From: Arenicola marina | Taxonomy: Eukaryota > Annelida > Polychaeta > Arenicolidae | Length of the DNA stretch: 64,000 bases | Direction: 5' to 3' | Assembly: GCA_964019135.1 (NCBI GenBank) | Contig: OZ025248.1 | Coordinates: 18,793,574 to 18,857,573, forward strand | Shown: piece after piece, positions 9,927-19,856 of the stretch | Numbering within the stretch: position 1 is the stretch's first letter | Layout of the letters: every line of letters begins with the position of its first letter | The notes under the pieces: model-generated | What the model saw: the letters and a program-made list of their open reading frames with translations, nothing else | Told to the model about the DNA's origin: nothing | Database searches by the model: none | Program-made: the position numbers and the translations under genes

Positions 9927-11698
9927 CTAGTGTTGCGTTTGAGAGTTCGTTAGGCTCGATTGCCCTTTGGAACTGTCGGTTTCCTGGCCGCCTAAAGACA
10001 CTTCCTGTGGTGTATCCGGCAGCGGTGCTGGATGGCCGCCTTCCTTATCAAGCGCGTCGCCTTCTTTACCCGTGACGTCACGGGGCGCGTGGTCGCTGGA
10101 GCGCTTGCCCACAAACATCCGCGCTCGCTTTGCGATCTCTTCCGCGAGTTCTCGCGGGGAAAAACTCTCGTCCGAATCGGCGTTCAGGCGCGAGACTTCA
10201 CCGTCCATGGGTGTGCGCTTGCCAACAAACATACGGGCTCTCTGCACGATCTCCGGGTAGAGCCGTTTACCGACAAACATGCGCGCGCGTTTCTCTTCTT
10301 GTAGTTCGTCTTCGCGTTTTCCGACAAACATGCGAGCGCGTTTGTCTTCTGATAGTTCATCTTCGCGTTTTCCGACAAACATGCGCGCGCGTTTGTCTTC
10401 TGATAGTTCATCTTCGCGCTTTCCGACAAACATGCGCGCGCGTTTGTCTTCTGATAATTCATCTTCGCGCTTTCCGACAAACATGCGAGCGCGTTTGTCT
10501 TCTGATAGTTCATCTTCGCGCTTTCCGACAAACATGCGCGCGCGTTTGTCTTCTGCTAGATCGTAGTCGCGTTTTCCGACAAACATACGCGCGCGTTTGT
10601 CTTCTTCAAGTTCATCTTCGCGTTTTCCGACAAACATGCGTGCGCGTTTGTCCTCTGTTAGATCGTAGTTGCGTTTTCCGACAAACATACGCGCACGTTT
10701 CTCTTCTGATAGTTCATCTTCGCGCTTTCCGACAAACATGCGCGCGCGTTTGTCTTCTGCTAGATCATCTCCTCGTTTTCCGACAAACATGCGCGCGCGT
10801 TTGTCCTCTGTTAGATCGTAGTCGCGTTTTCCGACAAACATACGCGCACGTTTGTCTTCCTCTAGTTCATCTTCACGTTTTCCGACAAACATGCGCGCGC
10901 GTTTGTCCTCTGATAGTTCATCTTCGCGCTTTCCGACAAACATGCGCGCGCGTTTGTCTTCTGATAGTTCATCTTCGCGCTTTCCGACAAACATGCGCGC
11001 GCGTTTGTCTTCTGATAGTTCATCTTCGCGCTTTCCGACAAACATGCGCGCGCGTTTGTCTTCTGATAGTTCATCTTCTCGTTTTCCAACAAACATACGT
11101 GCTCGCTTCTCGGCAAAACCGAAGGCGTCAAGGTCAGTCGACCTCTTGCCCACGAACATCCGGGACCTCTTGCTCTGATCCCTAACAGCCGCAGCAGCGT
11201 CCACTGATCGCTTCCCGACGAAATGCGGCGAAAACCGGCGTCCCACAAACATCCGTGCTCGCTTCAGCATGTCCTCGTAGTCATCCGGGAAATCTGATCG
11301 CCTGCCAACAAACATACGGGCCCTCTTGAACTGCTCGAAGTCATCGGCGAGCTCGCTTGGGTCTTCGTAGTCCCGCTTTCCGACGAAGTAGTGGAAGGGT
11401 CGCTTCATGCCGTCTCTGGCGCTTGGGTAGATCCTCGCCTCTCCGCGCCGCCCCACGAACATACGGGCTCTCTTCCCGACAAACATGTGACGTCGTTTCT
11501 CGTCCTCGTCGCTCCTCTTGCCTACAAACATCCGGGCTCTTTTGTCCTCCAGCCCCACGTCATCGTTCAAGTCACTCATATATAAATCTGACATGTCACC
11601 GTCAAACTCGGCACGCTTGCCAACAAACATACGGGCTCTTTTGGCATTTGCATCTTCAATGTCTTTCTTGCCAACGAAATAACGTGTCCTTTTATCAC
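9927..11698 (-). CDS. FVamide neuropeptide precursor, main peptide exon (exon C)
   Basis: This exon encodes about 590 residues with 29 amidated peptides ending in FV-NH2: 24 copies of ARMFVamide and one each of SRMFVamide, (R)HMFVamide, TRYFVamide, PFHYFVamide and FSPHFVamide. Nearly all are bounded by KR, with GKR or GRR after the peptide. The spacers are acidic, mostly EDELSED or variants such as DYDLTED and EDELEED. The middle (about 10280-11090) is a 51-bp/17-residue tandem repeat of 16 units. A hydrophilic C-terminal tail of about 60 residues ends in NSQTQH and a stop at 9927. The -MFVamide ending matches the Mytilus inhibitory peptide/PXFVamide family of lophotrochozoans, although Arg replaces Pro. 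The acceptor is at 11700-11699 (AG before GTGATAAAAGG). The first two bases complete a Gly codon with the last G of exon A, or an Arg codon with the last C of exon B. The ORF's apparent Met upstream of the acceptor is intronic. A weak phase-1 donor-like GGTAAAG lies inside the tail near 10070. Confidence 0.95.
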
Positions 11699-12639
11699 CT
11701 ATAAATATGTACACCATAATGTCAAACAAAACTAAAAAGGAAGCAAAGATCGTAATATCTCAGTACATCAGTATCTACGAAACATATAATAATATCGCTA
11801 ATAGGAGTCAGTAATTCGTATCTTCCACGCTGCAAGAAGAACCTAGTTGGTACCATTTATCCAATGACTTCAGTATGCCTTAAAAACGTATCATCAATTA
11901 TTCTCCGATGAGAAAACACGTGACATGCAAACAACAACCACTGTTTAGGAGTCTTGCAAAACAACCAATGTTTGTGGTTGTTGTAAGTACGTTTTAATTA
12001 AGGTTGAAGGTCGGTTCAAACATTTAATTACCAGGTTCGTTAGTTTTTATGACCGACCAAAATGAAGAGTCCGGAATAACTAATGAGTGCATACAACAGC
12101 ATACAACAATCATTGGCTTCATGTGAAAATAACGTATTATTACGTATTGGGAAATGACGGTCTGTGTGAGACCTAACTACATGACAAATGACTTTTATAT
12201 ACGCCGCTCTCTAATGACAGAACGCTACGGTGCATGCCAAGGCTTTGTAATATTTACTAGATATTATCTGGAGTGAGGGTTAAGAGCTAGCGTCTGATCA
12301 CTTGCCAGTAAACAGCAAATCCGGTGCCCTCGGCGCACTCCCGTCTAACTGCCGAAAACAGTTCCCACTTAACTACCGCAACCAGTGGGCGTGTGGACCG
12401 CTGACATATGGGAGCACGGCAAAGTTGGCGGTGGAGACGGCTGGGAGGCGACAGGAGCCGTAAACCTGCTCGAGCAATGGTGCGCTTTATGGAAGGCAAT
12501 GTTTGACACGCCCAGCTAGCGGGGAGATCCATTCAGCACGTGACATATTGAATAGCTGATCGACGATGACGTGTGAGGTGGTGTGGGGGAGGGCCAACTG
12601 ATACCAGTACCAACGGTGACAAGGGTAACGGCAGAGGCG

Positions 12640-12795
12640 GGGGGAGTCGTGGTAGCGAGGGGCAGGGGGGGGGCGTGGTAGAGAGGGGCGGGGAGGGGGG
12701 GTCGTGGTAGAGAGGGGCAGGGGTGGAGGGGTTGTGGTAGTTAGGGACAGGGGGGGGGGGGTCGTGGTAGCGAGGGGCAGGGGGGGGGGGTCGTT
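12640..12795. repeat. G-rich tandem repeat, about 32-35 bp unit, 4-5 copies
   Basis: Units alternate gtcgtggtag, a short gaggggcag-type stretch and runs of 5-10 G. Four or more runs of at least 4 G per 40 bp make it a candidate G-quadruplex former on the plus strand. That is the template-opposite strand for the FVamide gene, so its nascent RNA would be C-rich here. Confidence 0.8.
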
Positions 12796-13550
12796 CCAAG
12801 TGTTGATTTTGATTAGGTCATTAATGTCGGAGGTGTTCTGTGTGAGAGGCCAGCCAGGTGTTAGGCCACGCCACCGCTGGCCCTGCCTGCCACAGACCCC
12901 TTGCCCTGCTATTAGGGAAGGGGCTGACTCGGCGGGAGAGAGGGAAGAGGGGGTAATAAAGTCGCTATCCCACTGTGAGTAAGTGGATTATTGATTCAGT
13001 GATGAGCAACACAGGAGGCGGAGAGATGTCGGAGTCGAAACTCCGTGTAGCGACCAGAGCGGGACATGAAAGTCTAGCATTACGGCCCGCGGTCACAAAG
13101 GGGCCGGTGTCTTTTTGTTTATCTCGTCAGACCGCGGGAACCACGTGGGACGCCACACTCCGAATCACACTCATTTAGCCTTTGTGCAGACAGTATGCCA
13201 AGGCTAAAACCAAAACAGAGAGAAACTATTCTCTCTCGAGGTAATAATTGATCACTTTTCTTCTGCGCGTATGGGAATAGCACAGGATTCAAATGGAGGG
13301 AAAGTTTGACATTTAGTGTTTTATCATCCATGATCGCAAGAACGCGATGGCAGAGTTCAGGATATAAATTATGTGTTTACTGGATGTATTCCTACTCACG
13401 GGCTACATAATACTTCCCTTTTGACAACGGTTAGCTTTTTCGCGCTAAAGGGAGGGCGAGGTGGGGGGGGGGGGGTTCTCTCGCGGTATTGACATAACCT
13501 TTGCTCAGCATCTCATGTCCTTTTGAGCATTAATAGCTTTATGAAACAAT

Positions 13551-13646
13551 CTGGCCGGGGCGGTCACAATGCGCACAGTGGTCTGGCCGGGGCGGTCACA
13601 ATGCGCTCAGTGGTCTGGCCGGGGCGGTCGCAATGCGCTCAGTGGT
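13551..13646. repeat. 32-bp tandem repeat, 3 copies
   Basis: The unit begins ctggccggggcggtc and recurs at 13551, 13583 and 13615 with one or two substitutions. It lies in the FVamide intron. Confidence 0.9.
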
Positions 13647-14579
13647 CGGCTCGAGTGAGCGGCAATTGAACAAGAATGGACCGGAGCGATATATGGCCAC
13701 GTTTGGCGTAAGTGCAGCGACAATAGTGGGCATTAGTAGAGCCTAAATGTAGCCCCGTTGATGGGAACTGTTTCCGGTCGGGGAGGGGGAAGTGCAGCAG
13801 GCGACCACTATGGTTCCTTCTGTGGGGCACGGCGCTGATCATGACGTCATTTCCGGACCGCTGGTCCAATGTGTTATTCGAATTGTTGGTTCTCAACACA
13901 TGGAGGTGTTTGGGTTCCCTAAGTACACCAATCGGGGGTGGGGGGGGCGTAAAGAGCTAATGGATCCATTGACTGTGGTACTGACCGCTTTCACAAATTT
14001 CAGCAAAATGTTCCTTTGCCTCCAATTGTAAATAAATGAAAATCACAAGTCTTTACGTCCATGTTTGGACGGTGGGGATGGGGGGGGGGGGGAGGGGGGA
14101 AGAGTAGGGCGCATTGGCCCACAGCGCATAATTTCAAGGGCACAATTCGGGACAGATATGATATATCGGGGACGTGCTTTGACGATAGTCGAGACGCTAA
14201 CAATAGAACCTCATCATTCTCCAGTCGCTAGAATGGGAGTCGCCAGTAGGAGGCCACGTGCCACGATTTGGGCGATAATAGGAGGGAAGGGCACCACGAA
14301 GACCGGAAATGCGAGTAAGTCATCGTGAGCTCTAAGCCCTCGTCCTGTCTCTCTAAAAGATATTGCGCACGATGATTGTATCGGTAAGGGTATGTGTCTT
14401 GTTAGATGGATAGGAAGACCAATCGATATACAAGTTGGCTGAGCACGGGCCACGCTGGGTATCAACTATCCTAGATCTCATCTTTGCTGATGCATCTGTT
14501 CCGCAAAACTGTTTCCATTTCCTGTGTATCGCCATGTAGGTTATCTACATATAATATGGACATATTGTAAATTGATACT

Positions 14580-14716
14580 AAAGTTTCACCACAAGATAGC
14601 TATGGATATGTAACTTTCACCATAAGATAACTATGGACGCGTTATAACTTTCACCGCAAGATAACTTGAAACACGTAACGTTCACCAGGAGATAACTATG
14701 GATGCTTTGTATCTTT
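14580..14716. repeat. Diverged tandem repeat, about 32-34 bp, 4 copies
   Basis: Copies share tttcacc, then aagataactatgga, then a variable part. They lie just downstream (in transcript sense) of candidate exon B. Divergence between copies is high, so the array is old. Confidence 0.75.
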
Positions 14717-14743
14717 CCCCATCAGGATATTATGGGCCCTCAC

Positions 14744-14896
14744 GTCGCTGCTTTCGCCATACAGATGATATCTCTGCAGCCGTCCCGATAAGTGTGGCAA
14801 AGGCCGATCGCTCTCCTTCTGTTAATGGATTGAATTCACTGTTCATCAGAAGGTCAAGGTCGTGAGAGAAAGTACGTGGGTCTGAATAAACCCGTT
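14744..14896 (-). CDS. Candidate internal propeptide exon (exon B) of the FVamide gene
   Basis: On the minus strand an acceptor (cattgcttcattcag, AG at 14898-14897) is followed by 153 bp open in one frame and by a donor GTGAGG (GT at 14743-14742). Both borders are phase 1 and 153 is a multiple of 3, so the exon can be included or skipped without changing frame. It encodes a hydrophilic segment starting RVYSDPRTFSHDLDLL and ending ISSVWRKQR. Joined to exon C, the split codon becomes Arg, giving WRKQRR-DKR immediately before TRYFVG, which is a natural propeptide-to-peptide junction. Joined to exon A, the first codon becomes Glu. I do not recognise a conserved domain. The case rests on splice sites, phase and composition. 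The frame continues upstream only as intron, and the Met at 14966 belongs to that intron. Confidence 0.55.
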
Positions 14897-15356
14897 CTGA
14901 ATGAAGCAATGGACAGAGGGCGGGAGACACGCCACTGAGAAATGGATGACGAATAATGAGTGGCACAATTCGCTAAGGTGCAGGAGGTGAGGGAGCATCA
15001 TAAGGCCATGGTCAGCGCCGTCTACCCTCGTAGAATGAGACTTACAACGAGATTCACTTGTTAGAAACGCGCCACGCCACTGAGAGTGACGGGTCTAACA
15101 TATTGTCCATATATTTAGGCTTTTCAGAAGGAGTTTGGACAGTCCATGACGTCACACGTACAGTCACGTAATGATGGGGTCAGGTGACATATTGTGCTGT
15201 CGGGGGCTCCGCGGTAGGATGACCTTCAGGCCCGGTGCTAACAAGAGTTGACGTATACCGGGTATTTGGCACCGCTAACAGTTTACATACTCTGATTATG
15301 CTCTCATTGCTACGGTTTGTTCTCTAAGTATGCTAATAAGAAGAAGGAACAGCGCT

Positions 15357-15437
15357 GCCATGACAACAGCGTCAGAACAATGGCGCCATGACAACGGCGC
15401 CATGACAACGGAGCCATGACAACGCCACGGCAACGGC
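15357..15437. repeat. Short tandem repeat, 17-18 bp, 4-5 imperfect copies
   Basis: The copies are built on gccatgacaacgg(c). Units at the edges are degenerate. No function is apparent. Confidence 0.75.
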
Positions 15438-16618
15438 GCATGGGAAAGTAACGTATACCGTCAAGAAAACGATCATGGGAATTAGACTTTACCTAGATAT
15501 TAGAAACCTATTCATAATGTACAGTGTGTCATAGTTAGAGGTCTGCAGAGATTAGCGGCAGGTGATGAGGGTCATGGGCCTGCCCCATCACTCATTGTTC
15601 GACCCTATTTCAGTGGAGATTATGGTCGGATTATGCTGGAGGTCGGCCATTATTTATAGATCAGAGGGTCGCCTATCTGAATGTGACAAACGCGACGGCC
15701 GTGTGAGGAACTTACACAAGTTAGCGCTGACATATTTCTCGTTATGTTATGCTAAAAAAAGACCAGGATAAAAATGGGGCATGCTGGGTGGGAAGGAGGG
15801 GGTGCGGCCGAAGTGATTGGTGAGGGGTGGGCAGAAGACACGTGCTGCAGAGAACAAAGGGAAGACTCCCCCAACTGTCTTCCCGCCTAACATTTAACAA
15901 GCCGCCTTTGTTGACTTGAGGCTGTGAGCGTCTCGAGAGGCGCAGAGGACGCTGGGATTCCACATCCGGGTTCAGAGAGACGTGGGAACAGTGCTGCCAC
16001 CTGATGCCCCCTTTATATGGCTCACCGCGGCCAATAATTGACTGACATGATGAGAGGATGAGAGTGCTTGTCATTAGAGATACAGACACATATAATGGGT
16101 GAGTAGGGGTTAATTATTGGGCAGTAGGCGAGGAAACGGAAGACGCTGCACAAGATAGAGAGTGAGGGGAGGGGACGAAGCGGGGGAGGAGGGGGGGGGG
16201 GGTGTACCCCAGGGTGACTGTGATTAGACTTTCATCCCGTGGCGAAATAATTTACCCAGGGAAACGATACTTTTGAATTGCCCCCACCCCTACCCCTCAC
16301 TTCGTGACCACTTGCGAAATCCCTCTCGAAGCCGTCCCCAACTACATGACCCCCCACCCACCCCTCCAACACCCCCTTAATGACCTGATGGCATTCTTCC
16401 GAAGCCCCCCCCCCCCCCCGCCCAAGGACCGTCACTCCAGTAAAGCGCTAGGTGCGTGTCCAAACGCAGAACCTCAGCATAAAACAGGTAGAAAGGATAT
16501 TTCCTGTCTGGTCGTTATGAGGAAAACCCCTTTAGAACCAACAATGGACAACCTATGCGAGTGGCATAATACCATATTATTCTGTCCAGGATATTTATTT
16601 ATAGATGCAGATTTATTA

Positions 16619-16687
16619 ATAATAAAAAATGTAATGGCTTTTTTCAAGGCCTCTAATAAAAAATGTAATGGCTTTTTTCAAGGCCTC
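16619..16687. repeat. Perfect tandem duplication of a 34-bp unit
   Basis: A unit starting taataaaaaatgtaatgg and ending caaggcctc is present twice head to tail without mismatch, which implies a recent duplication inside the FVamide intron. Confidence 0.85.
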
Positions 16688-17087
16688 AAGTATTATGACA
16701 AACACCTATAAGTAATGCCATCAAGGTCACTTAGCAAGGTCAGTTATCAAATTATTATCAGAGTATTTGTTGAGTTTTCTGGAAGTAACTTGGTCAAATA
16801 AAATATCTTAAAATAACAGCGGAAATAAGCCAATGCGTAGTGAACAGCTCTGCTTCTGTATTTGGAGTTGCGTTGTAGATGGGTATCTGAAGACGTGGTA
16901 CAAAGAGGTTCGATAAATACATAATGCATTGGACGACATAAAAGCAACTCACATTGTGTGAAATTGTATAACCATAACCCGTAATGTATCGCTGGGTGAA
17001 GTGAATGAATATTTTAGGGCTATAAATCACAATATAATATCACAGAGCTGCAAGGGGCAGGTTTTCCATGCGTTCATACACGGTATA

Positions 17088-17120
17088 ATAGACGCACATT
17101 TCTATGACATGTGCGTCTAT
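17088..17120. other. Perfect 12-bp inverted repeat with 9-nt loop
   Basis: atagacgcacat at 17088-17099 is exactly complementary to atgtgcgtctat at 17109-17120. It lies in the FVamide intron. It has no T-tract or gene context that would make it a terminator, and it could be a trace of a small palindromic element. Confidence 0.6.
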
Positions 17121-17980
17121 TTTTGTTTGTTCTGCGGATAGGTATAAAGCAGATACGTGCCCATGGAGCCTGTCCATGCCCCTTATGTAAGGGAAAGCCA
17201 CAATCATTCAGTTACATATTTGCGTTGGGTTCCCTTTAGCCTATAATGGCCTCGCCCCACTCCACGAAGTAAGGGCACAGCGCGATGAGCTTATGAAAGG
17301 CGGATCGATGGTGACTTAGAGCTAGCGTCGAGTCACTTCTCGCATTGAGTGCCTGGTGGGAATAATTAATTTTGTCACGCACACTAATGCAATTTGCCAC
17401 GCACCCAATCTCACCTGAAAGGACGTGAAAAATTGGTCAGGAAAACTGAACAATAGAGGCAAAGACTCAAGGAAAAATGTCGCCTGACTAACATGAAATA
17501 TTCAAGGCCGTTGCCATTTCTGTAATTTCTGTGGACCTCGCTTAGCAACAGCGCTATGGTAAGCGGGGTGGAGCCGGGTGAGGAGGGGGTGGCATATAGT
17601 CATATGTTTTCCAAGTGGTTCAGTGTAAACAAACATGACCTGTTGAGAGATGAATATACAAGTACAAATGGCATCCTGCTGTTTCCTGAAGTCTAGGGAT
17701 TGGGCTAGACAATGTCATTCAAATACAAAATATGTATGTAGCGTTATCTGCACACAACAAAAGTTGGCAGCGATTGCAATGACGCAGTGCGATTGCAATG
17801 AAGTATGCATAGCTCTATTCTGCAACCAACAGGTCCAATGATTACTTAGCTTGGCACCAAATCAAGTCAGACGTTACCACTGAGCGAGTAAGACGACACA
17901 GATAAAATACAAGACAAAAATGATATGTTATATTAAGGTCATAGTTTTTATCTTCTTGCAAAATATAAGAAAATTCTTAC

Positions 17981-18182
17981 CGTAAGATTCCAAATTTTGG
18001 TTAGCCATAATATCTTTGGCGACCATTTCGGCGAGCATGTTTTCCATGTTTTCATGCTGTGCCGCTTTGTCGGGAGCAGTCTCGTACTGCTCCGCGAGGC
18101 TCTCGTCAGATTCACACGTGACCAACGAGATTTTAATTAGGGCTAACATTACCATAACTACCACTGCCTTGTGCGACCCCAT
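17981..18182 (-). CDS. FVamide neuropeptide precursor, first coding exon (exon A)
   Basis: The ATG at 18182-18180 starts MGSHKAVVVMVMLALIKISL, a typical secretory signal peptide (basic residues, hydrophobic core to about residue 21, likely cleavage near Cys23). It is followed by an acidic Met/Glu-rich propeptide ending ANQNLESY. The exon ends with G (17981) before a strong donor GTAAGA (GT at 17980-17979). That leaves phase 1, exactly what exon C at 11698 requires, and the joined sequence reads ESY-G-DKR-TRYFVG. On the 5' side an acceptor (ttttctttcag, AG at 18199-18198) precedes 15 nt of 5' UTR, so at least one non-coding exon lies further upstream and was not found. Exons A and C together give 657 residues. 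With exon B the product would have 708. Reading past the donor gives an unspliced tail that is not coding. Confidence 0.85.
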
Positions 18183-18197
18183 GGCTGTCGTCCAGTC

Positions 18198-18529
18198 CTG
18201 AAAGAAAAGAAATACAGACATAAATATTTCAGTTATATATATTAACGTGACCAATTAATCAATTAAATTAATAATTTTATTTAATGCATGCATAAAATGT
18301 GCCAATGTTAGAGTAACGGGAATAAATACATAATGCAATTATTTGCGGACCGATGGTGAAGAAATATTTCCTGTTATAGTTCCTATATTATAAGTAACAA
18401 TTGATATACATGTACATATTAGGGGTATGAATTCATTAGGGGTATGAGTTCATACCCTAAATATATCGATGTACGTATTTAAGAAGAAATCAGAGCTGCC
18501 CATGCAAGCAGCGTTTACGGTCTGTCATC
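18198..18529. other. AT-rich stretch upstream of exon A
   Basis: This is intron or promoter-proximal sequence 5' of exon A. It contains an imperfect palindromic region with repeated aggggtatga near 18420-18462. No TATA-type promoter could be assigned, because the exon starts at an acceptor rather than a cap site. Confidence 0.4.
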
Positions 18530-19856
18530 TTGGTAAACATGTCTAACTCCCTTTAACCTTTTCTTTTGTAGACACGTTTAACTCCCTTTAACTGGTCATT
18601 GGTAGACATGACTAACGCCCCTTAACGTGTCATTGGTAGACATTTCTAACGCCCCTTAACGTGTCATTGGTAGACATGTCTAACGCCCCTTAACGTGTCA
18701 TTGGTAGACATGACTAACGCCCCTTAACGTGTCATTGGTAGACATGTCTAACGCCCCTTAACGTGTCATTGGTAGACATGTCTAACGCCCCTTAACGTGT
18801 CATTGGTAGACATGTCTAACGCCCCTCAACGTGTCATTGGTAGACATGTCTAACGCCCCTTAACGTGTCATTGGTAGACATGTCTAACGCCCCTTAACGT
18901 GTCATTGGTAGACATGTCTAACGCCCCTCAACGTATCATTGGTAGACATGTCTAACGCCCCTTAACGTGTCATTGGTAGACATGTCTAACGCCCCTTAAC
19001 GTGTCATTGGTAGACATGTCTAACGCCCCTTAACGTGTCATTGGTAGACATGTCTAACGCCCCTTAACGTGTCATTGGTAGACATGACTAACGCCCCTTA
19101 ACGTGTCATTGGTAGACATGTCTAACGCCCCTTAACGTGTCATTGGTAGACATGTCTAACGCCCCTTAACGTGTCATTGGTAGACATGTCTAACACCCCT
19201 CAACGTGTCATTGGTAGACATGTCTAACGCCCCTTAACGTGTCATTGGTAGACATGTCTAACGCCCCTTAACGTGTCATTGGTAGACATGTCTAACACCC
19301 CTCAACGTGTCATTGGTAGACATGTCTAACGCCCCTTAACGTGTCATTGGTAGACATGTCTAACGCCCCTCAACGTGTCATTGGTAGACATGTCTAACGC
19401 TTCTTAACGTGTCATTGGTAGACATGTCTAACGCCCCTTAACGTGTCATTGGTAGACTTGTCTAACGCCCTCTAACGTGTCATTGGTAGAAATGACTAAC
19501 GCCCCTTAACGTGTCATTGGTAGACATATCTAACGCCCCTTAACGTGTCATTGGTAGACATAGTTAACGCCCCTTAACGTGTCATCGGTTGTATGTGTTG
19601 AGGGTGCGTTGCGGGTGGACATGTCTAACCGGTCATTGGTAGAGATGTCAAACGCCCCTTAACGGGTCATTCGTAGACATGTCTAATCCCCTTAACGTGT
19701 CATTGGTAGACATGTCTAACGCCCCTTAACGTGTCATTGGTAGACATGTCTAACGCCCCTTAGCGTGTCATTGGTAGACATGTCTAACTCCTGTTCAACT
19801 TTCATTGTTTGTATGTGTTGAGGGTACGTTGCGGTGTCTAACGCCCCTTAACCGTT
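18530..19856. repeat. 34-bp minisatellite, about 38 copies
   Basis: The unit starts taacgccccttaacgtgtca and continues ttggtagacatgtc. Central units are nearly identical, and edge units (18530-18610 and after about 19580) are diverged. Two interruptions (about 19586-19617 and 19804-19834) carry the same non-unit stretch containing tatgtgttgagggt, so they were copied with the array. Most units contain agacatgtct. The array lies 0.33 kb upstream of the FVamide exon A acceptor in transcript sense. Confidence 0.95.

Larger units (their letters stand above)
11699..14743 (-). other. FVamide intron, 3' part, with G-rich and short tandem repeats
   Basis: This is the intron between candidate exon B and exon C. 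The 3' end carries a T-rich stretch and ends atatttatag. Apart from the short arrays listed separately it has poly-G tracts (about 12665-12790, 13461-13473, 14079-14098) and an 11-bp inverted repeat (acaacaaccac at 11931-11941 with its complement at 11974-11984). No further exon is recognised. Confidence 0.6.
14897..17980 (-). other. FVamide intron, 5' part
   Basis: This is intron between exon A and candidate exon B. It contains the short repeats at 15357 and 16623, the hairpin at 17088, and poly-G/C tracts near 16190-16202 and 16407-16420. ORFs inside are short or proline/glycine-rich by composition. I see no other phase-matched exon, but a very short one could be missed. Confidence 0.6.

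Noticed and set aside
10130-11185. Plus-strand ORFs across the FVamide exon (351, 108 and 95 codons)
   Set aside because: Antisense shadows of the 51-bp coding repeat.
14730-14966. 78-codon minus-strand ORF as an independent small gene
   Set aside because: The part from 14896 to 14744 is better explained as an internal exon. The upstream Met portion lies before the acceptor and lacks features.
18530-19856. CRISPR-like array
   Set aside because: The 34-bp unit is repeated head to tail without unique spacers, and the genome context is animal.
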